A DNA stretch of 64,000 nucleotides from Pseudolabrys sp. (GCA_022841665.1 JALHRB010000008.1:1-64000); one strand, 5' to 3'. Shown: positions 38,200 to 48,466, numbered from the stretch's first letter. Notes: a model not told the origin generated them from the sequence alone. Numbers and translations are program-made.

Positions 38200-38369
38200 T
38201 GTTTCCGAACGTAAGGTGGCGGGCCCCGGAGTGCAAATACCGCCGGGCGGGGATGGAAAACTCTCTGGAATATAGATAGTTGCGTGCCCCTGGCGGGGTG
38301 ATTACCGCCGCGAATGGCCCTATATGGGGGCTGCGGCGGGCAGGAGAATCGCCGCTGTCCGGGTCCTTA

Positions 38370-40358
38370 ATGAGCGCTGCCCACAGTCACCATCCCCGTC
38401 CCAGTGAGCCGAAAGCCGTCAGCGCCGACCGCGGGGCGCTGCTGCGCACGGTCGTGCACCTGTGGCCCTATATCTGGCCGGCCGACAGGCGCGACCTGAA
38501 GCTGCGCGTGCTCGGCGCCATGGTGCTGCTGCTGGTGGCCAAGCTCGCCACCATCGCGGTGCCGTTCACCTTCAAGTGGGCAACCGACGCGCTGGCCGGG
38601 CAGGGTAGCGCGCCCGCCGCCGCCTCCGACTGGCTTTTGTGGGCGCTCGCCGCACCCATCGCCATGACGGTCGCCTATGGCGGCATGCGCATTTTGATGG
38701 CGGTGCTGACGCAGTTCCGCGACGGCCTGTTCGCCAAAGTGGCGATGCACGCGGTGCGGCGGCTGGCGTATCGCACCTTCGTGCACATGCACGAGCTGTC
38801 GCTGCGCTTCCACCTCGAGCGCAAGACCGGCGGCCTGACGCGCGTGCTGGAGCGTGGGCGCAACGCCATCGAGACCATCGTTCGCATGGTCATTCTCCAG
38901 CTTTCGCCCACGATCATCGAGTTGCTGCTGATCGTCGGCGTGCTGATGGTGGAATTCGACTGGCGCTATGTCGCGGTCATCCTCGTCACCGTCACCTTCT
39001 ATATGGTCTACACCTACTACGCCACGGAATGGCGCATCGGCATCCGCCGCAAGATGAACGACAGCGACACCGACGCCAACGTGAAGGCGATCGACTCGCT
39101 GCTCAACTACGAGACGGTGAAGTATTTCTCCGCCGAGGAGCGCGAGGCGCAGCGCTACGACCGCTCGATGGCGCGCTACGAGGACGCCAGCACCAAGGCC
39201 TACACCTCGCTCGCCGTGCTCAACGCCGGGCAGGCGGTGATCTTCACCATCGGTCTCGCCGCGGCGATGGTGATGTGCGCCATCGAGATCAAGGCGGGCA
39301 CCAAGACGGTGGGCGATTTCGTGCTGATCAACGCGATGATGATCCAGCTCTACCAGCCGCTCAATTTCATGGGCATGGTCTATCGCGAGATCAAGCAGGC
39401 AGTAACCGACATCGAGCTCATGTTCTCGATCTTGGCGCGCCCGCCCGAGATCCGCGATGCGCCGGGAGCGCCGCCGCTCGCGGTGACGCAGGGTGCGATC
39501 AGATTCGAGAACGTGCGCTTCGCCTACGAGGCGGCGCGGCCGATCCTCAAGGGTGTCAGCTTCGAGGTGCCGGCCGGCAAGACCGTCGCGGTGGTCGGCC
39601 CGTCCGGCGCCGGCAAGTCGACCATCTCGCGGCTGCTGTTCCGGTTTTACGACCTGTCGGGCGGCCGCATCACCATCGACGGCCAGGACATCGCGATGGT
39701 GGCGCAGAAGTCGCTGCGTCAGGCCATCGGCATGGTCCCGCAGGACACGGTGCTGTTCAACGACACCATCCGCTACAACATCCGCTACGGCCGCTGGGAA
39801 GCGAGCGATGCGGAGGTGGAGGAGGCGGCGCGGCTGGCGCAGATCGACACCTTCATCCGGCTCGCGCCCAAGGGCTACGAGGCGGAGGTCGGCGAGCGCG
39901 GCCTCAAGCTCTCCGGCGGCGAGAAGCAGCGCGTGGCGATCGCGCGCACCATCCTGAAGGCGCCGCCGATCCTGGTGCTGGACGAGGCCACCTCGGCGCT
40001 CGACAGCCACACCGAGAAGGAAATCCAGGACGCGCTCGAGCGCGTCTCGCGCGGGCGCACCACGCTGGTCATCGCGCACCGGCTCTCCACCATCGTCGGC
40101 GCCGACGAGATCATCGTGCTCGACCAGGGCGAGATCGTCGAACGCGGCACGCATGCCGCGCTGCTCGCCAAAGCCGGGCTCTATGCCAGCATGTGGAATC
40201 GGCAGCGCGAGGCCGAGGAGGCGCGCGAGAAGCTCGCCCGCGCCGGCGAGGACGAAAGCGCTCCCAACCGCAATCCGCCGCCGGTGGAGGATGCGCTCAA
40301 CAAGGCAGCAGCGGCAGCAACGCCGCCCCTTGAAACCGTCGACAACATCTCGGATTAG
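38370..40358 (+). CDS. Atm1-like ABC exporter (fused permease and ATPase)
   Basis: A 662-residue half-transporter of the Atm1/HMT1 type that exports glutathione-linked metals or persulfide compounds. Six TM helices lie in about residues 50-340, with the Atm1-typical [16 protein letters not shown] in the cytoplasmic loop. The ATPase has Walker [10 protein letters not shown], signature LSGGEKQR and Walker [13 protein letters not shown] 38370 gives a standard N-terminus (His-rich SAHSHH); a longer TTG frame at 38280 is possible. Psd follows after 8 bases. Confidence 0.93.
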   Translation: MSAAHSHHPRPSEPKAVSADRGALLRTVVHLWPYIWPADRRDLKLRVLGAMVLLLVAKLATIAVPFTFKWATDALAGQGSAPAAASDWLLWALAAPIAMTVAYGGMRILMAVLTQFRDGLFAKVAMHAVRRLAYRTFVHMHELSLRFHLERKTGGLTRVLERGRNAIETIVRMVILQLSPTIIELLLIVGVLMVEFDWRYVAVILVTVTFYMVYTYYATEWRIGIRRKMNDSDTDANVKAIDSLLNYETVKYFSAEEREAQRYDRSMARYEDASTKAYTSLAVLNAGQAVIFTIGLAAAMVMCAIEIKAGTKTVGDFVLINAMMIQLYQPLNFMGMVYREIKQAVTDIELMFSILARPPEIRDAPGAPPLAVTQGAIRFENVRFAYEAARPILKGVSFEVPAGKTVAVVGPSGAGKSTISRLLFRFYDLSGGRITIDGQDIAMVAQKSLRQAIGMVPQDTVLFNDTIRYNIRYGRWEASDAEVEEAARLAQIDTFIRLAPKGYEAEVGERGLKLSGGEKQRVAIARTILKAPPILVLDEATSALDSHTEKEIQDALERVSRGRTTLVIAHRLSTIVGADEIIVLDQGEIVERGTHAALLAKAGLYASMWNRQREAEEAREKLARAGEDESAPNRNPPPVEDALNKAAAAATPPLETVDNISD

Positions 40359-40366
40359 AGAGACCC

Positions 40367-41065
40367 ATGTCCATCGCCAGTTCGATCCGCCAACAAATGG
40401 TCCCGATCACGCCGGAGGGCTATCCCTTTATCGGCGCCTTCGCGCTCGCGAGCATCGTCCTGTTCTGGATCTGGACGCCGCTCGGCTGGGTCGGCACCGT
40501 GCTCACGCTCTGGTGCGTCTATTTCTTCCGCGACCCGCCGCGGGTGACGCCGGTGCGCGAGGGCCTGGTCGTCGCACCCGCTGACGGGCGCATCAGCATG
40601 GTGACCACGGCGGCGCCGCCGCACGAACTCGGGCTCGGTTCGACGCCGCTGCCGCGCGTGTCGATCTTCATGAGCGTGTTCGACTGCCACGTGAACCGCA
40701 GCCCGGTCTCCGGCCGGGTGGAAAAGATCGTCTATCAGCCGGGCAAGTTCATCAACGCCGACCTCGACAAGGCCAGCCTCGACAACGAGCGCAACTCGCT
40801 GGTGATCTCGACCGCTGGCACTCGCATCGCGGTGGTGCAGATCGCCGGCCTCGTCGCCCGGCGTATCGTCTGCTTCGTGCGCGAGGGCCAGCCGGTGGGC
40901 GCCGGCGAGCGCTTCGGCATGATCCGTTTTGGCTCGCGCCTCGACGTCTATCTGCCCTCCGGCGCCTCGCCACTGGTTGCGGTGGGGCAGATCGCCACAG
41001 GCGGCGAGACCGTGCTGGCCGACCTCGCCGGGGGCGACGCCACCCGCGTGTTCCGGGCTGGATGA
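40367..41065 (+). CDS. psd: Phosphatidylserine decarboxylase (short type)
   Basis: A 232-residue proenzyme of the short bacterial type converting phosphatidylserine to phosphatidylethanolamine at the inner membrane. Two N-terminal helices span about 21-56. The self-cleavage site is Gly189-Ser190 in [12 protein letters not shown], which makes the pyruvoyl cofactor. His108 and Asn110 in [11 protein letters not shown] belong to the active site. It precedes pssA, the enzyme making its substrate. Confidence 0.95.
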   Translation: MSIASSIRQQMVPITPEGYPFIGAFALASIVLFWIWTPLGWVGTVLTLWCVYFFRDPPRVTPVREGLVVAPADGRISMVTTAAPPHELGLGSTPLPRVSIFMSVFDCHVNRSPVSGRVEKIVYQPGKFINADLDKASLDNERNSLVISTAGTRIAVVQIAGLVARRIVCFVREGQPVGAGERFGMIRFGSRLDVYLPSGASPLVAVGQIATGGETVLADLAGGDATRVFRAG

Positions 41066-41086
41066 CGCAGCGCAAAGGTTAACGCC

Positions 41087-41128
41087 GCCGGTATTCGAGT
41101 TCCGCGCCGCCGTGGCGGAACCACCGGC
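41087..41128 (+). promoter_or_regulatory. Two-level hairpin between psd and pssA
   Basis: Outer arms GCCGGT (41087-41092) and ACCGGC (41123-41128) enclose inner arms GTTCCGC (41099-41105) and GCGGAAC (41115-41121). It ends 20 bases before the pssA ATG. No T tract follows, so it is likelier an mRNA structure (processing or translation control) than a terminator. Function is inference. Confidence 0.4.
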
Positions 41129-41148
41129 TAGCCTATATATTGTCATTC

Positions 41149-42027
41149 ATGGTCTTTCCGCCGTTCGATCCCGCGCCGCCACCGTTCCGGCAACGCCGTT
41201 TCAAGGCGATCCCGGTGCGTACCCTCTTGCCCAATCTGATCACGCTGCTCGCGCTCTGCGCGGGCCTGACCGCCATCCGCCTGGCGGTGGAAGGCAAGCT
41301 CGAACTGGCGCTGGCCGCCATTGTCTTTGCCGCGGTGCTCGACGGCGTCGACGGGCGCATCGCGCGCATGCTCAAGGGCACCTCGAAATTCGGCGCCGAA
41401 CTCGACAGCCTGGCCGACTTCGTCAATTTCGGCGTCACGCCGGCGCTGATCCTGTATTTCTGGGGCCTGCACGAGCTGAAATCGGCGGGCTGGATCGTGG
41501 CGCTGGTCTTCGCGATCTGCGCGGGGCTGCGCCTCGCGCGCTTCAATGTGATGATCGACGATCCCAACAAGCCGGCCTGGGCTGGTAACTTCTTCACCGG
41601 CATCCCGGCGCCAGCCGGCGCCATCACCGTGCTGCTGCCGATCTATCTGAGCTTCCTCGGCGCACCGACCAGCCTGGTGACGATCTGGATCACTTTGTTC
41701 TACACCCTCGCAATCGCGCTCTTGATGGTGTCGCGGCTGCCTGTTTTCTCCGGAAAGCGCGTCGGCAAGCGCGTGCCGCCGGAGATGGTGCTGCCGTTGT
41801 TCGTGGTGTCGGTGCTCTTCGTCGCGCTGCTGATCAGCTATCCGTGGATCGTTCTCTCCATCGGCACGGCCGTTTATCTCGCATGCCTGCCGCTCGGCTG
41901 GATGGCTTACCGCGACTATGAGCGCAAGGACGCCGAGGCGGCCGCCGCCGGCGCGGCGCCGGATACGGCCTTCACGCCGCCGCCGGCCGAGGAAGCCGAT
42001 CCCGAACGGCCCACGCGATTGAACTGA
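41149..42027 (+). CDS. pssA: CDP-diacylglycerol-serine O-phosphatidyltransferase
   Basis: A 292-residue membrane enzyme making phosphatidylserine from CDP-diacylglycerol and serine. The CDP-alcohol phosphotransferase motif is complete, beginning at DGVDGRIAR and ending in the two Asp of ELDSLAD. About seven to eight hydrophobic helices follow, then a Pro/Ala-rich cytosolic tail. ATG 41149 is preferred over an in-frame TTG at 41140. With psd it supplies phosphatidylethanolamine. Confidence 0.95.
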   Translation: MVFPPFDPAPPPFRQRRFKAIPVRTLLPNLITLLALCAGLTAIRLAVEGKLELALAAIVFAAVLDGVDGRIARMLKGTSKFGAELDSLADFVNFGVTPALILYFWGLHELKSAGWIVALVFAICAGLRLARFNVMIDDPNKPAWAGNFFTGIPAPAGAITVLLPIYLSFLGAPTSLVTIWITLFYTLAIALLMVSRLPVFSGKRVGKRVPPEMVLPLFVVSVLFVALLISYPWIVLSIGTAVYLACLPLGWMAYRDYERKDAEAAAAGAAPDTAFTPPPAEEADPERPTRLN

Positions 42028-42035
42028 CCCCCATC

Positions 42036-42548
42036 ATGCCCCGCGCAATCAGCGTTCTTGCTCCCGGCGATCGCCAGGGCCGGGCTATCGCCGACACCGT
42101 CATTCTCGATTACGCCCAGCGCAGCGCGCAGAAGGTGAGCGTGACCGGCGTACGAGGGCTTGCCGTGGAGATCGGCCTGCACGCGCCCGCGCGTCTGCGC
42201 ACCGACGACCTGCTCGAGCTCGACGACGGCGCGCTGGTGGAAGTGGTCGCCGCGCCGGAGCCGCTGATCGAAGCGCGCGCGGCCGATGTGTCCGCGTTGG
42301 CAAGGCTCGCCTGGCACCTCGGCGACCGCCATGTGCCGGTGCAGGTACTGCCGAACCGCATTCGCGTGCGGCGCGACGCCGCGATCGAGGCGCTGCTCAA
42401 AGGGCAGGGCGCCAAGGTGACGGCGATCGAAGCGCCGTTCGAGCCGGAAGGCGGCGCCTACGAGTCATCGCATGCGCACGACCATGGCCATCACGGCCAT
42501 AATCATGATCATGGCCATTCGCACGGCCCCGGCCATCACAACCATTGA
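42036..42548 (+). CDS. ureE: Urease accessory protein UreE (orphan)
   Basis: A 170-residue nickel metallochaperone. The N-terminal peptide-binding domain shows LDYAQRSAQKVSVTG, and the metal-binding domain has LARLAWHLGDRHVPVQV with the conserved His. The last 30 residues are almost only His, Asp and Gly, a nickel-storage tail. No urease structural or other accessory gene is in the window. It follows pssA by 8 bases. Confidence 0.94.
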   Translation: MPRAISVLAPGDRQGRAIADTVILDYAQRSAQKVSVTGVRGLAVEIGLHAPARLRTDDLLELDDGALVEVVAAPEPLIEARAADVSALARLAWHLGDRHVPVQVLPNRIRVRRDAAIEALLKGQGAKVTAIEAPFEPEGGAYESSHAHDHGHHGHNHDHGHSHGPGHHNH

Positions 42549-42557
42549 TCAATGGAG

Positions 42558-42947
42558 TCAAGCCGGCGGCGCTGCCGCGCGCGTCAGCGTCACCGGCATG
42601 CCGGTCGCCGCTTTGCCTTCAAAGCGGCCTTCCGCCGGCTTGAGTTGGGCCAGCGCCTCGCCGTCCGGATCGAGGATCGCCAGGCCTTCGCCCGACAGCG
42701 TCCAGCGCCGACTGAGGAAAAAGCGCCCCGGACAACCGCCGTCCGGCGTCACGCGCCCTTCGCGCGCGCCGTCGGCGCCGGTGAAGTTCATGCCGCAGGC
42801 GGGCGCGTTCGGCGCAGCCAGCATCCAGCGGCCGGGCATACCCGCGCCCTCGGACGCAGGCTTGTCGGTCAGGGAATATTGCCCGCCGGCGCAGCCGGCG
42901 AGCAACACAAGGCCAAATGCGGCTCCGGCTGGCCGGGCGATCGTCAT
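42558..42947 (-). CDS. AprI/Inh-family metalloprotease inhibitor lipoprotein
   Basis: A 129-residue predicted lipoprotein with lipobox LLAGC and a mature part resembling the Inh inhibitor of serralysin-type proteases: a paired Cys (APACGMN and GGCPGRF) and the barrel segment WTLSGEGLAILDPDG. These inhibitors shield the periplasm from secreted metalloproteases. No serralysin-like protease is in the window, so the target is unknown. Confidence 0.8.
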   Translation of the reverse strand: MTIARPAGAAFGLVLLAGCAGGQYSLTDKPASEGAGMPGRWMLAAPNAPACGMNFTGADGAREGRVTPDGGCPGRFFLSRRWTLSGEGLAILDPDGEALAQLKPAEGRFEGKAATGMPVTLTRAAAPPA

Positions 42948-42994
42948 TGCAAGTGCCGTCTCGTCTCAAATCGAATCGAGACGGCGAGAATAAC

Positions 42995-44491
42995 TCACTT
43001 CATCGTGGGGATCACGAACTCGGCGCCTTCCTTGGTGCCGGTCGGCCAGCGCGAAGTTACCGTCTTGGTCTTGGTGTAGAAGCGGATCGAATCCGGCCCG
43101 TGCTGGTTGAGGTCGCCGAAGCCGGAGCGCTTCCAGCCGCCGAAGGTGTGATAGGCGAGCGGCACCGGAATGGCGAAGTTCACACCCACCATGCCGACCT
43201 GCACGCGGTTGACGAAATCGCGCGCGGTATCGCCGTCGCGGGTGTAGATGGCGACGCCGTTGCCGTATTCGTGCTCGGACGGCAAACGCACCGCCTCTTC
43301 GTAGTCCTTGGCGCGCACCACCGACAACACCGGCCCGAAGATCTCTTCCTTGTAGATTTTCATCTCGGGCTTGACGTGGTCGAACAGGCAGCCGCCCATG
43401 AAGTAACCTTTCTCGTAGCCCTGCATCTTGAAGCCGCGGCCGTCGACGACCAGCTTGGCGCCTTCCTTGATGCCGGTGTCGACATAGTTCTTCACGCGGT
43501 TGAGCGCCTCGCGCGTCACCAGTGGGCCGTAGTCGGCGTTCGGGTCGTTGGACGGGCCGATCTTGAGGCTCTCGACGCGCGGTATAAGCTTCTTCATCAG
43601 GATGTCCGCGGTCTTCTCGCCCACAGGCACCGCGACCGAGATCGCCATGCAGCGCTCGCCGGCCGAGCCGTAGCCGGCGCCGATCAGCGCGTCGACCGCC
43701 TGGTCCATGTCGGCGTCCGGCATCACGATCATGTGGTTCTTGGCGCCGCCGAAGCACTGCACGCGCTTCCCGTTGGCGCAGCCGGTCGAATAGATGTACT
43801 CGGCGATCGAAGATGAGCCGACGAAGCCGATCGCCATCACGCGGCGGTCGTTGAGGATGGTATCGACCGCTTCCTTGTCGCCGTTGACGACGTTGAGGAT
43901 GCCCGCCGGCAGGCCGGCTTCCATGAACAATTCGGCGATACGCATCGGCACGGAGGGGTCGCGTTCCGACGGCTTGAGGATAAAGGCGTTGCCGCAGGCG
44001 ATCGCCGGCGCCGCCTTCCACAGCGGGATCATGGCGGGGAAGTTGAATGGCGTGATGCCGGCGACGACGCCGAGCGGCTGGCGCAAGGAGAACAGGTCGG
44101 TGCCCGGGCCGGCGCTTTCGCTGTACTCGCCCTTCATCAGGTGCGGGATGCCGCAGGCGAATTCGACCACTTCGAGGCCGCGCTGGATGTCGCCCTTGGC
44201 GTCGGGGACGGTCTTGCCGTGCTCGGATGACAAGAGCTTGGCGAGGCTGTCGTGCTCTTTCTGGATCAGCTCGAGGAATTTGAACATGACGCGGGCGCGG
44301 CGCTGCGGGTTGGTCGCCGCCCAGGCCGGCTGGGCCGCTTCGGCTACCGCGATGGCATGTTCGACCTCGGAATGCTTGGCGAGCGCGACCTTGGCCTGCA
44401 CCTCACCGGTATTGGGGTCGAAGACGTCGCCAAAGCGGCCGGAGGTTCCTGGAACGGTCTTGCCGCCGATGAAATGGCCGATCTCGCGCAT
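42995..44491 (-). CDS. mmsA: Methylmalonate-semialdehyde dehydrogenase (CoA-acylating)
   Basis: A 498-residue aldehyde dehydrogenase converting methylmalonate or malonate semialdehyde to propionyl- or acetyl-CoA in valine and inositol catabolism. The catalytic Cys is in SAGERCMAIS; FNFPAMIPLW and AKNHMIVMPDAD are typical of the CoA-dependent group, which lacks the usual general-base Glu. GGAG precedes ATG 44491; a longer frame to 44578 lacks a site. No neighbouring valine genes are present. Confidence 0.96.
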   Translation of the reverse strand: MREIGHFIGGKTVPGTSGRFGDVFDPNTGEVQAKVALAKHSEVEHAIAVAEAAQPAWAATNPQRRARVMFKFLELIQKEHDSLAKLLSSEHGKTVPDAKGDIQRGLEVVEFACGIPHLMKGEYSESAGPGTDLFSLRQPLGVVAGITPFNFPAMIPLWKAAPAIACGNAFILKPSERDPSVPMRIAELFMEAGLPAGILNVVNGDKEAVDTILNDRRVMAIGFVGSSSIAEYIYSTGCANGKRVQCFGGAKNHMIVMPDADMDQAVDALIGAGYGSAGERCMAISVAVPVGEKTADILMKKLIPRVESLKIGPSNDPNADYGPLVTREALNRVKNYVDTGIKEGAKLVVDGRGFKMQGYEKGYFMGGCLFDHVKPEMKIYKEEIFGPVLSVVRAKDYEEAVRLPSEHEYGNGVAIYTRDGDTARDFVNRVQVGMVGVNFAIPVPLAYHTFGGWKRSGFGDLNQHGPDSIRFYTKTKTVTSRWPTGTKEGAEFVIPTMK

Positions 44492-44627
44492 GTTTTCTCC
44501 AATCGATTGTTTTCTGCCCGTCCGCGCGGCGGAGGGCTGGTTTTCGGCGAGTTTTACCCCATTTTTCGCGGCGGTCACGGGCTCGCCGGCCCGATCAGCC
44601 CGGTTTTTCTTTCACTTTCGGTTAGCC

Positions 44628-44643
44628 TTTACCCCCCTTTAAC
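44628..44643 (+). promoter_or_regulatory. Imperfect CtrA box upstream of the MotA-like gene
   Basis: TTTA-N7-TTAAC at 44628-44643, one mismatch to the CtrA consensus, 72 bases upstream of the MotA-like start. Position and target class (motility-like genes) are typical of CtrA control, but a single-mismatch site can arise by chance. Confidence 0.35.
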
Positions 44644-44715
44644 AGCGCCAGTCTAGGGTCGCTTTGCGGGCGTCGTTTTGATGTCTGGCAAGTGGGTCGC
44701 GTGGTGGAGTAAGTC

Positions 44716-45504
44716 ATGGATATTGCGACGGGCCTAGGCCTGGTTGCCGGCTGCATCGTGCTGGTGGCGCTAATTCTGATGGGCGGCGACCTGCGCATGT
44801 TCGCGGACGCGCACGCCTTCCTCGTCATCTTCGGCGGGGCCTTTTCCGCCACCCTGATCCGATTCCCGCTCTCCTCGATTTTCCACGGTCTGCCGCTCGG
44901 CATGAAGTTCGCTTTCACAATGCGGCGCATGAGCCAGCGCGAACTGGTGGACGAGATCGCCGGTCTCGCCGAAATCGCCCGCAAGCAGGGTCCGATCGGC
45001 CTGGAAAAAGTCGAGATTGACGATCCCTTCCTCGCCAAGGGCATCCGCTTCGTCGCCGACGGCTACGATACCGCCTTCATCCGCGACAACCTTGAGCGCG
45101 ACCGCGACAACTTCCTTACCCATCTCGACGAGGGTCAGAAAATCTACCGCGCCATCGGCGACTGCGCGCCGGCCTTCGGCATGGTCGGCACGCTGATCGG
45201 CATGGTGCAGATGTTCGCGAACATGACCGACCCGTCCAAACTCGGCCCTTATATGGCGGTGGCTTTGCTCGCCACTTTCTACGGCGCGGCGCTCGCCAAC
45301 CTGATGTGCCTGCCCATCGCCGACAAGCTGCACCTCAAACTCGTCGATGAAGAGATCAACCGCACGCTGATCATCGACGGAATCCTGATGATCCGCGAGG
45401 CCAAGAGTCCCTCTTTGGTTAGGGAGATGCTGCTCGCCTACCTGCCGGAGAAGCACCGTCACGTCGAAGCCGACGAGGACGAGACGGAGGCGGTGCCCGC
45501 TTAG
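44716..45504 (+). CDS. MotA/TolQ/ExbB-family proton channel subunit
   Basis: A 262-residue inner-membrane protein of the MotA/PomA type. Four helices are predicted, with cytoplasmic charged residues in between, and the TM3-TM4 motif PAFGMVGTLIGMVQM then LGPYMAVALLATFYGAALAN. GGAG is 8 bases before the start. It pairs with the MotB-like gene 26 bases downstream. No other flagellar gene is near, so it may drive a flagellum encoded elsewhere or another machine. Confidence 0.88.
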   Translation: MDIATGLGLVAGCIVLVALILMGGDLRMFADAHAFLVIFGGAFSATLIRFPLSSIFHGLPLGMKFAFTMRRMSQRELVDEIAGLAEIARKQGPIGLEKVEIDDPFLAKGIRFVADGYDTAFIRDNLERDRDNFLTHLDEGQKIYRAIGDCAPAFGMVGTLIGMVQMFANMTDPSKLGPYMAVALLATFYGAALANLMCLPIADKLHLKLVDEEINRTLIIDGILMIREAKSPSLVREMLLAYLPEKHRHVEADEDETEAVPA

Positions 45505-45530
45505 TAAAGCGGCCCCAGGCAGGTTCACCC

Positions 45531-46358
45531 ATGGCGCGACGCAAAGACGGCGGACACAGCGGCGGACACGGCTGGTTTGTGACCTTCGCCGACCTGATGG
45601 GCCTGCTGGTGGCCTTCTTCGTCATGCTGGTGGCGTTCTCCACGCAGGATTCGGCCAAGCTGCAGGTCGTGGCCGGCTCCATGCGGGACGCCTTCGGCGT
45701 GCAGGACCGCGTGCGTTACTCCGGCATCATCGAGGTGCTCGGCCTGCCGACGCGGCCGAAGCTGAAGAACGCCGCCCACATCGATCCCTCGGAAGCCTCC
45801 GCCACGCCGTCGCCCGACGAGCACGACCGCCAGCGCAGCTACGGCGCGCGCTTCAAGGAGGACCGCAAATTCGCGCTTGCCTCCGCCTCGCTGCGGCAAG
45901 CTTTGCAGGACATGCCGGAGATCACCGAAGTGTCCAAGCACATCATGATCGAAGAGACCAAGCAGGGTCTCAACATCGAGATCGTCGATCAGGACGGCCG
46001 CTCGATGTTTCCCGACGGCATGAAGCAGCCCTACGAGCGCACGCGCCGGATCATCCAGAAGCTCGCCCCGGCGCTCAAGGCGATGCCGTACCGGCTCTCT
46101 ATCGTCGGGCACACGTCGGCCAGCCCCATCCCGCCGAAGCCCGGTTACGGCCCGTGGGAGCTCTCGGCCGACCGCGCCAACGCGGTGCGCGAAATCCTGG
46201 CCGGCGAGGGCATCCCCAGCGGTAACATCTTCATGGTCGCCGGCAAGGCCGACACCGACCCGCTGTTTCCGGATAACCCCTCCATGACCCCGAACCGCCG
46301 GGTGACCATTACCCTGATGCGGGAACAGCCCCCGATTCCGCCCGATTTGACCCCCTAG
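45531..46358 (+). CDS. MotB-like OmpA/peptidoglycan-binding protein
   Basis: A 275-residue protein with one TM helix near residues 15-38; the proton-carrying Asp is in FADLMGLLVAFFVMLVAFS. The C-terminal OmpA-like domain shows LSIVGHTSA, ELSADRANAVREI and NRRVTITL, which bind peptidoglycan. It forms a stator-like unit with the upstream MotA-like protein. The linker (residues 85-135) is longer than in standard MotB. Confidence 0.88.
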   Translation: MARRKDGGHSGGHGWFVTFADLMGLLVAFFVMLVAFSTQDSAKLQVVAGSMRDAFGVQDRVRYSGIIEVLGLPTRPKLKNAAHIDPSEASATPSPDEHDRQRSYGARFKEDRKFALASASLRQALQDMPEITEVSKHIMIEETKQGLNIEIVDQDGRSMFPDGMKQPYERTRRIIQKLAPALKAMPYRLSIVGHTSASPIPPKPGYGPWELSADRANAVREILAGEGIPSGNIFMVAGKADTDPLFPDNPSMTPNRRVTITLMREQPPIPPDLTP

Positions 46359-46426
46359 AGGGAACGTTTCGGGCATGATTTGCGTCAACTGGCCAGGCAA
46401 AAAGGCCGGTACTTTCCCCTTGAAGG

Positions 46427-46451
46427 CGGTGATATAAGGCCGGCCTTTCGG
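46427..46451 (+). promoter_or_regulatory. Leader element shared with the second kup gene
   Basis: A CGGTGATATAAGGCC segment followed by GGCCTTTCGG lies 41 bases before the first kup gene. A similar segment occurs before the second (48552-48572). It could be a common promoter element or a remnant of the gene duplication. Confidence 0.4.
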
Positions 46452-46492
46452 GCCCTTCTCACAAGCCCATCGGGCGGACGCAGACTACCTCC

Positions 46493-48412
46493 ATGAGCAA
46501 CGGCGTGAACGAAACGGCGGCTTCGGCCGGGCCGGCTGCGGGGACTGGCCGGGAGGCCGCCCCCGGCATGGCTGCGCTGGCGCTCGGAAGCGTCGGCGTC
46601 GTCTACGGCGACATCGGCACCAGCCCGCTCTACGCCTTTCGCGAGGCGGCGACGGCGGCAAGCAACGGGGGGCCGGTCGAGCGCGACATCGTACTGGGCG
46701 TGCTGTCGCTCATCCTATGGGCGCTCATCATCACGGTGACCCTCAAATACGTGCTGATGCTCCTGCGCGCCGATAACAACGGCGAGGGCGGCACGCTCTC
46801 GCTGACAGCGCTTGCCACCCGCGGGCTCGGCCGCCGCACCACTTTCGTCTTTCTCGTCGGCGTCATCGGCGCCGCGATGTTCCTCGGCGATTCCGTAATC
46901 ACGCCTGCGATTTCGGTGTTGTCGGCGGTGGAAGGCCTCAAGCTCGCCAATCCGGCGTTCAGCGATTATGTGGCCCCGCTCACCGTCGTTATCCTGATCG
47001 CGCTGTTCGCCGTGCAGAGCCACGGCACCGCCAGGGTCGCCGCCCTGTTCGGTCCGATCATGGTGGTCTGGTTCGTGTCGATTGCGATAGCCGGCGCGCT
47101 GCATATCAATGACGATCCGCACGTCCTTGCGGCCATCAATCCGCTCTACGGCGTGCAGTTTATGTTAAGTCACGGCGTCATCGGTCTCGTCACCCTCGGC
47201 GCCGTATTCCTGGTGGTGACCGGCGGAGAGGCGCTCTATGCCGATCTCGGCCATTTCGGCCGCAAGCCGATTCAGACCGCGTGGTTGTGCCTGGTCCTGC
47301 CGGCGCTGGTGATCAACTATTTTGGGCAGGGCGCCAAGGTGCTGGCCGATCCCGCCGCGATCGAAAATCCGTTCTACCGGCTCGTGCCGGAGGGCCTTTT
47401 GCTGCCCATGATCGTGCTGGCCACGGCCGCGACCGTGATCGCCAGCCAGGCGGTTATCACCGGCGCCTATTCGCTGGTGCAACAGGCGATCCAGCTCGGC
47501 ATGCTGCCGCGGCTGACCATCCTGCACACCTCGGCCTCGCAGGTCGGCCAGATCTATATTCCGCGGGTGACCATGACGTTGCTGATTGGCGTGCTGCTGC
47601 TGGTCGGGCTGTTCCGCACATCGAGCGCGCTCGCGTCCGCCTACGGCATCGCAGTCGCCACCACGATGGTGGTGGACGGTGTGCTCGCCTTCATCGTGAT
47701 CTGGAAATTGTGGCAGTGGCCGCTGTGGAAGTCCGCACTGCTGTGCCTGCCGCTGTTCATTATCGACGTGACCTTCTTCTCCGCCAACCTGTTGAAGCTG
47801 CTCGAGGGTGCATGGGCGCCGATTCTGTTCGGTATTGGCATGGTGCTTTTGATGCTCACTTGGCGGCGCGGCAGCGCCATTCTGATCAGCAAGACGCGAA
47901 AGACCGAAGTTCCGCTTGAGACACTGTTGCGAAGCATGGAAAAGAAGCCGCCGCACGTCGTGCCGGGTACGGCCGTATTCCTCACCAGCGACCCGGAATT
48001 TGCGCCGACCGCGCTGCTGCACAATCTCAAGCACAACAAGGTGTTGCACGAACACAATGTCATCCTCACCGTGGTCACCGCCGACACGCCGCGGGTGCCC
48101 GACGAGGAGCGGGTACAGATGGCGGCCCTGTCGAAGCATTTCTCGCGCGTGTCGCTGAAGTTCGGCTACATGGAGCAGCCGAACGTGCCGAAGGCGCTGG
48201 CCATCGCGCGCAAGCACGGCTGGCAGTTCGACATCATGTCGACGTCGTTCTTCCTGTCGCGCCGCTCGCTGCGGCCCTCGGCGCAGTCCGGCATGCCGAC
48301 GTGGCAGGACCATCTGTTCATCTGGCTGGCGCGTTCCGCGAGCGACGCCACCGACTTCTTCCAGATACCCACCGGGCGGGTGGTGGAGGTCGGGACGCAG
48401 GTGACGGTCTGA
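46493..48412 (+). CDS. kup: Kup-family potassium uptake protein (copy 1)
   Basis: A 639-residue K+/H+ symporter of the inner membrane with about 12 helices and a C-terminal cytosolic domain of about 170 residues. Family motifs are [19 protein letters not shown], the conserved [10 protein letters not shown] and INYFGQGA. It takes up potassium independently of the Kdp and Trk systems. The last residues, [10 protein letters not shown], are identical to those of copy 2. It is close in sequence to copy 2 and probably a tandem duplicate. Confidence 0.95.
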   Translation: MSNGVNETAASAGPAAGTGREAAPGMAALALGSVGVVYGDIGTSPLYAFREAATAASNGGPVERDIVLGVLSLILWALIITVTLKYVLMLLRADNNGEGGTLSLTALATRGLGRRTTFVFLVGVIGAAMFLGDSVITPAISVLSAVEGLKLANPAFSDYVAPLTVVILIALFAVQSHGTARVAALFGPIMVVWFVSIAIAGALHINDDPHVLAAINPLYGVQFMLSHGVIGLVTLGAVFLVVTGGEALYADLGHFGRKPIQTAWLCLVLPALVINYFGQGAKVLADPAAIENPFYRLVPEGLLLPMIVLATAATVIASQAVITGAYSLVQQAIQLGMLPRLTILHTSASQVGQIYIPRVTMTLLIGVLLLVGLFRTSSALASAYGIAVATTMVVDGVLAFIVIWKLWQWPLWKSALLCLPLFIIDVTFFSANLLKLLEGAWAPILFGIGMVLLMLTWRRGSAILISKTRKTEVPLETLLRSMEKKPPHVVPGTAVFLTSDPEFAPTALLHNLKHNKVLHEHNVILTVVTADTPRVPDEERVQMAALSKHFSRVSLKFGYMEQPNVPKALAIARKHGWQFDIMSTSFFLSRRSLRPSAQSGMPTWQDHLFIWLARSASDATDFFQIPTGRVVEVGTQVTV

Positions 48413-48466
48413 TCAGATTAAAACGCCGGTCGGGCGGTTGTCGGCTATAAGACACTGAAATTATTC

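Noticed and set aside
38367-40154. Minus-strand open frame of 595 codons opposite the ABC exporter
   Set aside because: It is the complement of a conserved ATPase and permease; its composition is that of an antisense shadow.
46427-46451. Potassium or c-di-AMP riboswitch before kup
   Set aside because: The element is too short and lacks a recognisable aptamer fold.
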